Below, in pieces: positions 12,101 to 23,400 of a stretch of 64,000 nucleotides of DNA. Positions within the stretch are counted from its first letter, which is position 1, and each line of letters starts with the position of its first letter. Where the stretch lies: NCBI GenBank assembly GCA_026874595.1, contig CM049320.1, forward strand, positions 20,287,714 to 20,351,713, given 5' to 3'. The notes below the pieces were generated by a model. It saw only the letters and a list, made by a program, of their open reading frames with translations. It had not been told where the DNA came from and did not search any database. Origin of the DNA: Sipunculus nudus (taxonomy: Eukaryota > Annelida > Sipuncula > Golfingiida > Sipunculidae). The position numbers and the translations under genes are program-made.

Positions 12101-15100
12101 CTGCGGTATGCGATATGTGGTATACAGCATGAGACAGGTGGTAAAATGGAATTCTCAGTGGAGAATGGGATTTGCATACCGTGCATGGTATAGCACCTGA
12201 CCAGGCATCAACCTGACCTAAATTATGTCCACAGCAGTAAACGATAAATCAGCTGGGGTGATGTATAAAGCAGTGTTTTACCGACCGCCTGATAAATGCC
12301 TCACACCAATCTATAAGGCATTTGGTATACCATGTTCCGCTGCCATAACCCACATACCTCCTACCACGCACCTTTTAAACACTGCTTTAGACAATCACTT
12401 TCATTGGTCCTGGCCTAATACAAATCATCACTAAAGCCTACCACTAAAGGACGCCCCACTAACACAACCACTTTGACTGGTCCCATAGTTGCTTGTGTTA
12501 TTGGGATATTGTTATGTCAGACATGCATCTGGATGTTCAGATGTCTGAAAACATTTCTGCCTATTTAGGTTAAAACAAGAGTTACATACAAAGAATCGGT
12601 CTATAGAAGAGATGAAAGAACAACTGGAAAAGATGAGGAGAGAAGATGAAATCTTACGGCGGAATCAGAACTCTCTAGATGGTAAATATATCACAAATCA
12701 AGTGTGTTTTTAGCACAGCTGACTGAAAGTCATCAGTGCTACAGATCACCCTTTGTCAGTCATCCGTCCATCCAGCAGACTGGCCAAACAGTCGTCTGTT
12801 AACAGGGCACAAATCTTAACTGCTGGAGGTCCATAAAAAATCTCCTTGGAAACCTGGAATTAGGTCACTGTGACCTCTAACCTCTGAGCTATGGGGATCT
12901 GTGAACTATGGTACAAAAACATGATTTTTAGCACTCTGAAAATCAGATGGGCAAAATTGTTTCTATTACCCCTATACTGGTTTAGGAACCACACATACTA
13001 CTGATTTGTGAACCCTGCTGCCTATGTTTATACTGTTTTCTGTTTTATTACCCAGACAGGAGAGAAGAAATGGCTGCCGAGCTGAACAGAGTTAGAGGAG
13101 ACTTGGAAGCTCTGAAATCAGAAAGGTCAGAGGAAAATATCTCCTGAAACATTTTATATATACATCATGTACTGTCTCATATAGATATATATTGATGATA
13201 AACTATAAACCAGTAAGACCCAGGTTTGATCCCCGGCATTGCTATGAGAGTGGATTTTAGTAGCCGTCCAAGGCGGGTGGTTTTCTCCAGTTTCCTCTAC
13301 CTCTAGACATTACCAAATGCCACCATCTGAGCCATGGAGTTATAAAAACTGTTTGTACAATCCATGAAAAAAAATAAAGTTAAAAAAAATCTAGGTAATT
13401 TCTGTTTAGAACAGTTATTTTAATTGATCTTTGACAGATGTGGTAGAGGTCACTAGTTGCCAAACACCCCATGCGAAACTCTGGTTTGTCTGACATGTCA
13501 CTAGAAGTTTTGAATTTATTTGGCAGGCCCCCCACATGTTATAAACATGTGTATATAAACAAAAAGAACAACCTGTGTGCATTGAGATTGGCATTTTCTT
13601 GCCTGTTTTCATAAAAGTTTCAAAGGATTGTCCATGGTTAATAGATGCCAGATATTGGAATAGGCCCCCGGTTAACAATGATTTGGGCAATGTAGATTCA
13701 TCAGATCTGTTTCAAAATGTTTTGTGCTTTCACATGGGCATGTAACCGCAGTGCATGAGGTGTATACTTCATATATAAAACAATGTAACAAATGCTTACA
13801 TTAGCATTCGTTAAGCTTTCGTGATTAAGCTTCAAAACCAGGTCTAAACCACTTTGAATGCAAATTAAGCATTCACACTGCACTGTCACAGAGCAGATCT
13901 TTTTAGTTTACTGGAACAGTTTGAAACCATCTGCTTAGCTGGCTTCAAAATATTTTGGTCTAAATGGATTGTAAATGCTTTGGACTGCTGTGTGACTGCT
14001 CAGTTCACATCTAAAAAAACAATTTAAAACCATTTTGCATTTACCTTGTGAAAGGGATAGGACTTGAGTGTAAACTCACAATGCAATCTATAAGGCCAAA
14101 AAATAAAATAAGGTGTGGTTCTCAGGCACTTTTTTTCAGAAATCAGTGCGGGCGGGTGGTATTTTATTTTTGATCTTTTTTTGAATGTTTCAATAAAGAA
14201 AGTCATATTATCAGGATAAAGCATGAAAATAACAATTTTTTTTGCTGAACAGGTAAAAGCTACATAAATAGTATTATTTATCTTTTTGAAAGATAAAAAT
14301 CAAAATTAAAATTTTTGATGCGGGGGGTTAAAATTGACGCGAGCCGTGCCTGAGAACCATACCTTTATTTTTTTTTTGCCTAAGCATAGTTTGTCTAACT
14401 GAAAAAATTTGAACCAGTTATTACTTCTTTTAGGCATTAGTGGTAGTCAGTAATAGGAGAAATAAAGGCACATGAGGACACGCATGCTTGAATATGTTAG
14501 TGTGTGTATTGCAGATTGTAATTGTAACTTTATATTACAGAGAGATGATGATTGAAGCTCATCAGAACCAGATAGAGCAGTTAAGAGAAAGCTTCAAACA
14601 AAAGATATCTCAGGCTGATCGATGGCCACAAAAGGTAAAAAACTAATCATATACTCAATCTTTGATACTTTGCTTGCCAGTATGAAAAACATAAAAAAAT
14701 TAAGAGTTAAGTTTAATGTTAATTGTTATACTAATCTTGGTGGAAACACAATTACCAATATTAGTTATTATTTGAAATGGAAAAAAACAAGTTTATGATT
14801 CAAGATAGTTTATGAAAAGAACCATAATATTTTCCTTTAAGTACACCACTCTTCCAGACCCATAACCTTGTATATTCAAATATAAATCTTGATTATGGAC
14901 ACTTTTTATTTGCTCCCATCTTTCATTTGGCAAGTTTAATAAGCATTTTAAACTTATATTCTATCATGAGGTTAAAGTTTCATTTAAATGTCATTTTTTA
15001 GTTTTACACAGCAGATACAACAGATAATAATATTTCTTTATTTATAATTTAAATTAAAGTGAAATGAATATTCTATCAATAAAATCTGTTGTCAAAATTT

Positions 15101-18100
15101 TGAAAATGATAACATCTGTACTTAAAAGCACATGCCAGTCTGTGTTGATCAGTTCATATATTTCATATATTCCTTAAGAGTAATAATATTTTGACTTCTT
15201 GAATATAATACATCCCGAACAGGAACTGAGTTTATGAGGTCTTGATATGTTTTATTTACAGCTGGAGGAAGCATTGAAAAGTGAGAGAGCTAAACATAAA
15301 AGGGATATAGAACAGTTTGAAGCTAAACTCAAGGAGAACTTTGTCATGGTTGGTATTTTTGTGGAACTGTGCCAATATATTTATTGTTTTAAGTATCAAA
15401 TAGATGGTCTCAAGTTTGTGTGATCTGAAGTTGTGACATCATCTCTTGAAATCTTGATGTATCACCATGAGGGGATGGTATACAGTTAGATTAGACTGAT
15501 AGTAAAAAAAGAATATAACATTTTCCATCTTACATATATATATATATATATATATATATGTTTGAGAAAAAGAAGAGCTTATAACCTCATCTTACACGTT
15601 TGCCATATGAATTCTATATTTCTTGGTCTATGCTACATTTGGAAGATCTCTCAGCTGGTTAACTGACTGTAGATTCAAATATGTGCTTGTACAACCATCA
15701 TGACCTACTGGGTACCAGTACATAAGAATTAAGGATTAATTTCATGGTATCATTCTGTTTCAGGAGCTTCAGATAGAGAAACAGAAACATCAAGAATTAT
15801 TTGAGAAATACCAGGCAGAATTCAAGCAAAAGGAGGCCAAGGTAGGGACCTTATGCTTTATTTCAATACCCCTGTCAATGACCTATCAATGTTCTGTGGT
15901 TGGCTTTCTGTTTGTGAACGTTTCAAGTTCACAATAGTTTAGAAAGGGAAATTATCCCAAAATTTACACCTTATGAATAAGACACCTCATCTACACAGGT
16001 AAAATGGTCATTTAAAATATATTGCCTCTTTGGCATTTTATGTATGATACTCATGTGACCACACCTGTAGGGTTTAAGCAAAGGATTGACATTATGAATA
16101 ATAACGTATGTTCATGTGATCTGCCAATAAAAGACAAGAATTTCAATTCATTCTCATAGGTTCTCATCAAATTATTAAGATTTAGCATGCATTTTAAATT
16201 ATCAAAGTTATAATGGATATGCTACATTTAGGTTACTGCATCGTAAGATCATGAAAATGGAACTCTCTGGAAACAGTGAAACAGTGGGAAAAAAACAAAA
16301 CAAGTTATCCTCATGAACATTAAGCCAACCAGAGTGTGTACACCAAGCTTTGCTCAAACTAATGCCATGATTCAGTTTATGTCAGGTTTTGTTCCAAGGA
16401 TTTATCATGGTCAATATCCAAGCAACACAGTAGGATGGTTAAAACACTAAACCAGGCAAAAGGATACGTTTGAAAGAAAATGTGTCACCACATATGCATT
16501 TCACATTGAGGATTCATAATTGAATTTGAAACAATAAAGATTTATACATATATTAACCCTCAAGTTTTAATATTACAAACACTAGATAATTTATCGCCAT
16601 AATGATGACCCAGAAAATGATATCTGAACTAAAAATAACATAAAAAATATTCACAGACAGAAGTATGTATGCTGAAAAACAGCATCACTCTAGACATAGT
16701 TTATGTTTTGCTTTCCTGTTTGAATATCACTGTACAACATGTAATGGATCATAATGTAATGAAAATAAAATGAATGGATTCAAGTATAATAGGTTTTACA
16801 ATTGTAACAGAAGTAATTCTCTCTTCTTTGCTGATCATCTACATTTATAAAAAAAATTTTTAACTCTCTGTATATATATATCTGTAACCAGTTTATAGAG
16901 TATATATCTATTATTACAGATACGAGCTGAACTGAAGGGGACCATAAGTAAAGATGAACTAGCAAATCTTCATAAGCAGCTGGCAGAGACCAAGGCTCGA
17001 GCGAGAGAGACAGAAAACGCTCTGAGGAATGAAATAGAGAGCTTAAAGGCTATCATTAAAGACTTAGAGAACAGACTAGGTAGGTATTACATATTTGTAT
17101 TTATTATATAAGATTTATTATTATATTGTATTAAATCATAGTACACTATTATGTTATGTTATGTTATTTTATTATATTACACAATATTATGTTATATTAT
17201 GTTATGTTATATTATATTATATTATATTATATTATATTATATTATATTATATTATATTATATTATATTATATTATATTATATTATATTATATTATATTAA
17301 GCTCTGTGACAGGACCCATTTAAATGACCTACAGTTGCCTTACTTTTTAAATAATACAATTTTTATTTGTGGAGGGGGGATACTTATGTCAGGACAGAAA
17401 CTTATATTGAAATGTGCAAATCTTCAAATGTTTATACATCATCTTAGTCTTCAAATTTAAATGAAGAATTTCAAATTCCTTGAAATTGCTAAATATGTTT
17501 TTGCTCAGGGATGCAGAAACCCTAGCTGCCAGAAACTGTAAATGTGTTTTTTTGAGATATATAAAACTAGGGATGATGATACTGTGAAACTTTTCAAAGT
17601 CCAACATATGTGATGTCTGTAGGGAAACTTGATGTTGGGAATGAGATGGCCCTGGCAGACTTAAGAAATCAGTTAAGAGAGAAAGAAAATGAGTTGACAG
17701 AAGCTAAGGAAGAAGGGAAGAAACTAAGCAAGGAGCTGGCAACAAGCCGAGAAGAAGTAAAATTGTTATAGATTACTTATGTTAACATACTCTGGATGTC
17801 TTTTGTTTTAAAATTTGGTATATTCATGAAAAGGATTAACTGTGGAAATGAAACCTTCGTGAATATGAGTTGAAAGGAAAAGATTGCAATTACAACCGCT
17901 GTTAGTAGTTTCAAATTATCTGACAATGATGAACAGTTATTATTTATAAAGTTTATATAAAGTTATTATTTACTACACATTTGATGTTCCTTGGGTCCCT
18001 GTCCAATTGTTATAGTTTTGTGCACCCTTTATTTCATATAATGAATTCATATTATAAGGGATATACTCTGTGGCCTAGATTTTTCTCATTCATGATAATT

Positions 18101-19509
18101 TACAAATGTTATCATATTCATATATATTGTCCTATTCAAGATATAAATACATAAAACTTGGGGGACACAATTTTTGTTTAAAATTTTTTTCGGATAATTG
18201 GTGTTCAGATTAATGTTGCTGTACTGTACATGAATGTTTAATGTGTTTGTATTTTGTCTCTTTTGGCAGATTGTTTTCTTACAAGAGACTGTGAGACGGG
18301 AATGTGAGGAGAGGTTTGAGCTGACCGAGGCTCTCAGCGAGGCACGGGAAGAATTACTTGCCATCAAGAAACCTAGAGGTTAGTACTGTGGGACTGTATA
18401 ATACAATCTCCGCCAGATGTCACTAATGTGTCAGGTTCACATTTAAACAGTAATATATCCCCAGCATTAATATGTCTTGGTTACAGTCATATCTTCTAAT
18501 CAGTTCAGCAGTTCCCTTTGAAAACAGTAATGATAATATAACTCATGCAGCCTACTATTTTTGAAGATTTGGTATGGTTAAAAAAAGCGTTATTTTTTTT
18601 TTTTTATTTTGTTGATGCATGTCCCCTTGCCACATAACCCCTTTCTGCAGATAGATTCTCACATGGACACTGTCTTCACAGTAGATAGTGTCACATCCCC
18701 ATACCCTTATCAAACCCTGGCAGGTTTATTTCTCACAGTTTCTCAAAACCTATCATGGGAGCTGCCATTTTATGTACACACAAAAACTCAGATGTCACAG
18801 TTCGCAAGTCGAAAATATGGGTACACTGCCAGTTATACTGAAGTATATTGTCTATTTCTCAGAAGATATAATTGAATATATACCACGGTATTTCATTACT
18901 CATAGAGACAGGTAAATCCAGTTAAGCATGATCAATGGGATCTAAGAACTACAAGGTATAGCATCCTCAGGATATGTCACAGGAATGATTCACTTGGTCT
19001 GCTAAACAATGCAGGGCATGCAACTTGATACTATAATACAAAAGGATTTATGAACTAAGAGAAATCCACATAATATTTCTGGGTATTCATTTTTCAGGCT
19101 TTCTCATACATTACAATTTTACATAATACCAGTACACAAAATTGTTAACTTTTTCAAACATTATCTTGCAAAAGTAATTATATTATTTTCAGGTGGTTAT
19201 AGCAACACTCAGGTAACAAGTCCATTACGAACCGCAGCAGAGGTGCCCCCTGGCCCAAGATCACCTTCAAGTAACAGTCGATCAGGAAGTGGGTCCTCAG
19301 AAGCCCTCATGTTGTACAAACGAGCATCTTCAGCTAGAGGAACCAGTGCAAACTCTCAGAACCGAGAGACGCCAACTAGTGCTAAGGATGTTATCCTGCA
19401 GTCATCAGTCAATTTTAACGGTGACCATGCCCCAACACCGGGAAAGTTGAGAGGGTCTACATTAAGTGAAAGTCGTAAGCGAATAGCTCAAGCAATGGGT
19501 CGTAAGTAG
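2955..19509 (+). CDS. Coiled-coil protein of unassigned family (13 C-terminal coding exons, 5' incomplete)
   Basis: Thirteen exons join in frame through GT-AG introns: 2955-3130, 5280-5465, 7030-7111, 11452-11529, 12569-12681, 13056-13125, 14541-14634, 15262-15348, 15764-15841, 16920-17079, 17623-17756, 18270-18378 and 19193-19509 (stop TAG). They give 560 residues. Residues from about 10 to 450 are almost continuous coiled coil: very rich in Glu, Lys, Gln and Leu, with few Pro, Gly or aromatic residues. The last 105 residues switch to a Ser/Pro/Thr-rich, basic, probably disordered tail ending SESRKRIAQAMGRK. No catalytic motif is visible, so a structural or centrosome/cilium-type scaffold is plausible, but this is inferred from composition only. 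An in-frame ATG lies at 2962, but the pyrimidine-rich acceptor at 2953-2954 and phase-1 entry argue that this is an internal exon and that the N-terminus lies upstream. Introns carry a Helitron, SINEs and MITEs. Confidence 0.85.
3791..5256 (+). mobile_element. Non-autonomous Helitron, complete copy 1
   Basis: It starts TCCGCCAAAAC directly after host A (3790). It ends with the hairpin GTAGTCG-cttgt-CGACTAC (5227-5245), then an 11-base tail closing in CTAG, with host T at 5257. A 5' TC, a 3' hairpin followed by CTRR, and insertion between A and T with no duplicated target are the defining features of Helitrons. There is also a 5' subterminal hairpin (CCGCCAAAAC / GTTTTGTGG). The interior has no Rep/helicase coding sequence but holds a roughly 280-bp tandem array. 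Each unit has two half-units starting near GGTGGCGCCACCT (4123, 4270, 4400, 4550, 4679 and onward). It sits wholly within an intron of the coiled-coil gene. Confidence 0.88.
5280..5465 (+). CDS. Coiled-coil gene, exon 2 of visible set
   Basis: Begins DLEKLQQQLSTVQAQNQE and ends KVIRG. The acceptor CTTCTATAG is only 23 bases after the 3' end of a Helitron (3791-5256), so the branch point for this exon must lie at or inside the transposon end. Confidence 0.85.
6182..6360 (+). mobile_element. Degenerate tRNA-derived SINE
   Basis: The stretch ATGGACAGTCGAATGGTAAAACGCTCAGC resembles the tRNA-like head of the better-preserved SINE at 62887, and the shared downstream text CTACCAAACGC...GAGCCATGGAG also occurs in the copy at 13190-13390. 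B-box and tail are decayed. Confidence 0.5.
6501..6724. mobile_element. Foldback / MITE element with TTAT target duplication
   Basis: Terminal inverted repeats of about 55 bp (6501-6555 and 6670-6724) match at roughly 50 positions, beginning TGGGGTACCTTTGA and, on the other strand, TGGGATACCTTTGA. TTAT occurs immediately outside both ends (6497-6500 and 6725-6728). The 114-bp centre has no coding potential. Superfamily unassigned. Confidence 0.75.
7030..7111 (+). CDS. Coiled-coil gene, exon 3 of visible set
   Basis: Acceptor TATTCTCAG, donor CAAAG|GTATAT. It encodes GLRSDLEESQKRQRTIVMEG and then VEKEEMQR. Phase 1 in, phase 2 out. Confidence 0.85.
7628..8460 (+). mobile_element. Interspersed element with GTCC tract and subterminal hairpin
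   Basis: It opens TTTTTAGCTCAGCTGACTAT, whose AGCTCAG pairs with CTGAGCT about 15 bases on to form a hairpin. A GTCCGTC-rich tract (7678-7713) and then a long AT-rich body follow. The inverted relative at 26375-27956 shares the same end and body. The arrangement (hairpin end plus tetranucleotide tract) resembles Helentron-type elements known from bivalves, but the family call is an inference. No transposase is encoded. Confidence 0.65.
9286..9896 (-). mobile_element. About 610-bp interspersed element, inverted partner of 25291-25905
   Basis: It is alignable over its full length, in opposite orientation, to 25291-25905. Both share the palindromic core GAATGCATTCATGAAT, the block ending TGAATATGTACTCC and the terminal CAGCTGAGCGCCGTGACCCA. 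No TIRs or coding sequence were found. Confidence 0.75.
11452..11529 (+). CDS. Coiled-coil gene, exon 4 of visible set
   Basis: Encodes KQLKELEKRLQYFHERETQ and NEERMSR after a 4.3-kb intron full of repeats. Phase 2 at both ends, matching its neighbours. Confidence 0.85.
11530..12568. other. Intron with repeated ATGACCACC motifs
   Basis: Contains repeated TGACCACC words (11549-11640 and 11978-12010) and a CAGTGAAATCTC block near 11964 of the type found at ends of decayed DNA transposons. A similar block occurs at 20410-20590. No exon is supported, although frames are partly open. Confidence 0.45.
12569..12681 (+). CDS. Coiled-coil gene, exon 5 of visible set
   Basis: Encodes LKQELHTKNRSIEEMKEQLE then KMRREDEILRRNQNSLD. 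Acceptor CTATTTAG, donor GATG|GTAAAT. It exits in phase 1. Confidence 0.85.
12709..12960 (+). mobile_element. Truncated copy of the hairpin/GTCC element
   Basis: Starts TTTTTAGCACAGCTGACTGAAAGTC, then a decayed CCATCC/GTC tract and AACAGGGCACAAAT, matching the end of the 7628 element family and the reverse complement of the 38115-38620 and 39370-40466 elements. It lies directly after the exon ending 12681. Confidence 0.6.
13056..13125 (+). CDS. Coiled-coil gene, exon 6 of visible set
   Basis: Encodes DRREEMAAELNRVRGDLEAL then KSER. Acceptor ATTACCCAG, donor GAAAG|GTCAGA. Phase 1 in, phase 2 out. Confidence 0.85.
13190..13390 (+). mobile_element. Degenerate SINE, 5' truncated
   Basis: It carries an intact-looking B-box region (GGTTTGATCCCC, 13213-13224), then GTGGTTTTCTCCAGTTTCCTC, close to the V-domain-like block of the 62887 SINE, and an A-rich tail ending near 13390. 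Confidence 0.6.
14091..14383. mobile_element. MITE with about 35-bp TIRs (copy 1)
   Basis: The left end reads TAAGGCCAAAAAATAAAATA and the right end, on the other strand, CTTAGGCAAAAAAAAAATAA; both continue into GTGGTTCTCAGGCAC-type sequence. The same element is at 31772-32123 inside AGXT. No ORF. Confidence 0.75.
14541..14634 (+). CDS. Coiled-coil gene, exon 7 of visible set
   Basis: Encodes EMMIEAHQNQIEQLRESFKQ then KISQADRWPQK. Acceptor TATATTACAG, donor AAAG|GTAAAA. It exits in phase 0. Confidence 0.85.
15262..15348 (+). CDS. Coiled-coil gene, exon 8 of visible set
   Basis: Exactly 29 codons, phase 0 at both ends: LEEALKSERAKHKRDIEQFE then AKLKENFVM. Donor CATG|GTTGGT. Confidence 0.85.
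15764..15841 (+). CDS. Coiled-coil gene, exon 9 of visible set
   Basis: Exactly 26 codons, phase 0 at both ends: ELQIEKQKHQELFEKYQAEF then KQKEAK. Donor AAG|GTAGGG. Confidence 0.85.
16920..17079 (+). CDS. Coiled-coil gene, exon 10 of visible set
   Basis: Encodes IRAELKGTISKDELANLHKQ, LAETKARARETENALRNEIE and SLKAIIKDLENRL. Acceptor TTATTACAG, donor CTAG|GTAGGT. It exits in phase 1. Confidence 0.9.
17206..17299. repeat. (ATATT)n pentanucleotide microsatellite
   Basis: About 19 uninterrupted copies of ATATT, preceded by imperfect copies from about 17140, in the intron after the exon ending 17079. It gives a long open frame in translation that is purely an artefact. Confidence 0.95.
17623..17756 (+). 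CDS. Coiled-coil gene, exon 11 of visible set
   Basis: Encodes GKLDVGNEMALADLRNQLRE, KENELTEAKEEGKKLSKELA and TSREE. Phase 1 in, phase 0 out; donor GAAGAA|GTAAAA. Confidence 0.88.
18270..18378 (+). CDS. Coiled-coil gene, exon 12 of visible set
   Basis: Encodes IVFLQETVRRECEERFELTE then ALSEAREELLAIKKPR, the end of the coiled-coil region. Acceptor TTTTGGCAG, donor AGAG|GTTAGT. Confidence 0.88.
19193..19509 (+). CDS. Coiled-coil gene, terminal exon (disordered tail)
   Basis: A 317-base last exon encoding GGYSNTQVTSPLRTAAEVPP followed by a Ser-rich stretch (SPSSNSRSGSGSSEALMLYK), then SARGTSANSQNRETPTSAKD, and ending SESRKRIAQAMGRK before TAG. Low complexity, with many Ser-Pro and Thr-Pro sites. 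Confidence 0.9.
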
Positions 19510-22500
19510 TGTGTAAAGATTGAAGTCAGCTCTTGGATGCAAAAACTGCACTTATTGTCAGTTTTACTGACCTGCCCATACAAGATGGTATATAGTCATA
19601 TGTTTATAGGACTGATAGTCATTTGTTTCATTCTGGTTCAAAGATTTGTGATATCATCTAAACATTGCTTATGGGTTCATCTTCCAGAGAACAAAAATTG
19701 GTATGTTGGCATATAGTGGTCAGGTCAGTGGCACATAAATGTTACCTCTCAGGGCATGGAACAGAACCAAAATTGTGATCACCCTTGCAGGGTGGTTGTC
19801 AAGTGTGTACACTTTATCTGCAGTAGTCATATTACATTCATTATATAACCCTTCCATTAACCACTGCTATTCTTGATAGGATTTGCTGTGTTTTGCCACC
19901 ACAGAGCTAACACAGAGCCAAGTATATCATGACCAATGAGAGTGGACTTTTACAGGTACCAAACTTAACCAGACCTATCCTGGGTATATAACTCTCATTG
20001 GTCTGAACAAGCATTGCCATGAACCAACTACCCACTGACAATACACGACAAGCACTGCAATGGAAAACAGTGATTATATGTTAGGAGTTATACAACAAAT
20101 GTAATCTGACCAATACTTAAAAAGAGTGTACCTCGAGGGAGTTTCTACCTTACATGTTACATGAAAGAAACTGTATAATCAACAGGCCCAGTCTAATTTT
20201 TCCAGCAAAAAATGTGTTATTGTTAAATAATAAATGTTAAAATATAAACTAATTCACTGGTGAGTTGTCATACCTCCACACCTTCCTTTTACCTTTATTA
20301 TTTATGCCTCATCGTGATTTTCATTGATATCTTAAGTTGTTTAACACGTGTGTATGTATGCCTTCACATACTTATAATGACCATGGCAGGTCCTGCATCC
20401 ATTATACATATACAGTGAAAACACTACTAACACGACCACCTGCAAGATCAGCCAAAGTGGTCGTGTTAGCGGGGAGGTTTTTCCGATTTACTTAAGTCCA
20501 GGGAAAAATAAAAGTGGTTTCCATAGAGGGGATGGTGGTCATAGCAGGGTTGCCACTGATGATTTCATGATTTCACTGTATACATTGTTTTGGTCTTTAC
20601 TGCAGCAATTATTATGACTGAAAGAATGTTGTTTTTTTACCAACACCAGTTATTCTGATTTACACAGTGCCCTGCATGTGTTGTGTTGTTTCATTTTCTC
20701 TGAAGTACAGGTGTGATAACTAGGTAATTAAATGCAGGTGCTAACAATTTTAACTATATTCAGTCATTTACAGTACATGTATTTTGAAGGTCCTGCAAAG
20801 GTATTAAGACATTATGTAGTCCTACACAGTTTAAATATAAAAAGAATTTACAGGTGATGGATTCTGAAGGTTTATGTTAATTTTTCCTCATAAGAAAACG
20901 TACACCTTCTTCACAAAAGCTAAAAATTTGAGGAAGGAAAAAGGGAAAAGAATTCAAGCCATTCACAGGAGTTCATAGCTCAGGATTTGAGTACTAGTTT
21001 GAAACCATATGATCCATCACTATCTATATCATAATTGAAGGTGGCACAATAAACCTTGTCATGGAACTCCATTATGGCCATGCCTCGTAAATGCTTCTCT
21101 TTTGTCTTGACCTGTTGGGAATGATGCCATGTATGCCCTAACAGGGGTATTGTTTAATATTACTGTGAAATCTGGATATATTAGCATTTTTATTAATGGG
21201 CTATTGTAACACCATCTTTCAGAAACAGCTATCCAGTGGTTGAAATTGCAGTGCCATCTGTCATATATGGAATGAAAATAAACTGGTCTTCAAGTGCAAA
21301 TAATTTCATATTCTAGTATATGTAATGCCACTTTCAGGACAGCCTTACCAATGCCATTGAACATTATGCCATATGAATAAGTAATGTGCAAGAGAAACGG
21401 AATCCATATTCACACCTCTGTTTTACTGATCAGGGAAATATTTGAACAGTCAAATAAGGCTTATATCTGTAACCTATTTGGATTCATTTATTTAAGCCAT
21501 ATCACTTGTACAGCAGTAAGATTTTTTTTACTACTATTTTTTCATTTATTAATTGTTTATATGTTTTAATATGCTGTGCTTCTTCAGGCCTACTCAGGTG
21601 CACTTTGTTACTTATGTGCTATTTATAGTGCAATATATGAGAGACATAGATCTGCTTTGTCAGCATTAGGATTGAATTGGATACTCAAGTACAGGTAATG
21701 CTTGCTGAGTACTTGGTAAGCATTACCCGGAATTGAGTCTAAAACTAAGACTTGAGTACTTGTATATTAATGTACTGGCATATCTGAATATTACTGAAAG
21801 CTGGTAGTCGGTCTGTAGTAAATGACTGCCAGAGAGCTTAAATATGTGCTAGTCATATTTTATTTTTAATATATAGCTTATTTTGGAGGGACTAATATTT
21901 CTGATGTATATTCTTCCACTCTATTTAAGTCTGTTCCTTCATGCATGAAATTCTAAAAGCTGTCAGTAATTCAAATTTATATTTTGCATGGCTAAACAGT
22001 GTTGCCATGGCAACAAGTACTCAAGTCTGAGTTGGGTAATACCTATTGATTACTTTAGTCCAAAATTTTGTACCCATTTCAGTCCTACATAGCACTTACA
22101 GGCCAGTTATAAAAAATGTAGATATTAATTGGTAAAATACTAGATAAAAAAGTTATAATTAGTAGCAGTTAGGTTATATATCGTATACATATTAAATGAA
22201 TAAAGAAATCAGCCAAGAATTTATCAAGTTTTGTGTGAAATGATATGATACTGAATGTCTAATTTACCAACATATAGGTGGCAGCATCATGCCTTCAGTA
22301 ATGCATGGAAAAAGGTATCTGAATGGGCCCGTAATACAATTAAAACAGGCCTGTACTTGTAACTTCTCAGTGATTAACTCAACATATGAACATATGTTCA
22401 CCTGTTTATATATTTGTATGTGAACACACAAACACACACCATGTAGCAGATTAATTCATCTTTTTGCAGTTTACTTCTGATATGAGTACCAAGAGTTCAG

Positions 22501-23400
22501 ATGCTGATACCAAACTTTTTATATCAAGAAAAGGGTCAGGTTAAAAGGTGCCAGTTTAGTGATAAGTTCACTTTAGAGTAATTTTAACCTCACTCTGTAC
22601 CAGGGTATTAGTAGGCTGAACAAGAGGAGGTATGCTGCCACAGGTGACAAGTAGGTCACATCAGGTAATATGGCATGCCATAACAGGATAAGCTTTGTAC
22701 TATACATTGGGGATTTGGGAAAGGTCCCTCAAAAAAGTTATTCCACCCTAAACTTTGATACAAGCACTCTTGCCATCAGATTCTAAATGCTGATAGATTC
22801 TGGCCTGGATGCTGTCCTTGAATACTTCTGTGTCGCATCCATGTATCCTTAATAAACCAAGTGATAGGTTTATTACTGTTTCTTAAAATCCCTCATAGAA
22901 GCTTCCATATTACATACACACTAAAACTGACCGGGCTGTCATAGGACGCATGTCAAAATTATGGGTATACATGTACTGCTAGTTTAAAAAAATGTGCAAA
23001 TGTGTTTTTATCAAAATACAAGGTGTCTTAGTGTTAATATAAGTGTATTATACAGTTTAAGCCTTTCAAGAAGAGTTGCCAATTAGTTCTAGGGACCTAT
23101 AATTTTGTATTTTTTATGTATATCTGAACTTCTGCATCATTTGCATTTGTTAATTTGTACCTAAATACAATAGGTTTTGGTTTTTTTACAACTGAGGTTT
23201 TTACTCTTTATATTCCGTAAACTGTGATTCCATTAGAAGTCCTTTCAAATTGTGTATACTGAATGCAATTTTGTAATAAACTCATAAGGTGGCATCCTGG
23301 TTTGTATTTTACTTCTGTATCATGACTGTGCATGCAAAGAAGAAAAAAATGCTATCAATACAGTGCTGTATAATAAAGTTACTTTGTATTTAAGATAAAG
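19510..23400. other. 3' flank / probable 3' UTR of the coiled-coil gene
   Basis: No coding exon follows the TAG at 19507-19509. Several AATAAA hexamers occur; the one at 23275-23280 is followed by a T/G-rich stretch and is the best candidate for a long 3' UTR end. A repeat block containing GGTCGTGTTAGCGGGG lies at 20410-20590. Otherwise unique-looking AT-rich DNA. Confidence 0.45.
23275..23280 (+). terminator. Candidate poly(A) signal AATAAA
   Basis: The hexamer in TTTTGTAATAAACTC is followed within 30 bases by GGTTTGTATTTTACTTCTGT, a plausible downstream element. Using it would give the coiled-coil gene a 3.8-kb 3' UTR, so an earlier site is equally possible. Confidence 0.25.

Noticed and set aside
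11750-12193. 147-codon frame in an intron of the coiled-coil gene
   Set aside because: Cys/Tyr/Ile-rich composition from AT-rich DNA, overlapping a decayed repeat, with no homologous motif and no splice continuity with neighbouring exons.
17095-17460. 121-codon open frame rich in Tyr, Ile and Leu
   Set aside because: Produced by the (ATATT)n microsatellite and flanking AT-rich intron; not a gene.
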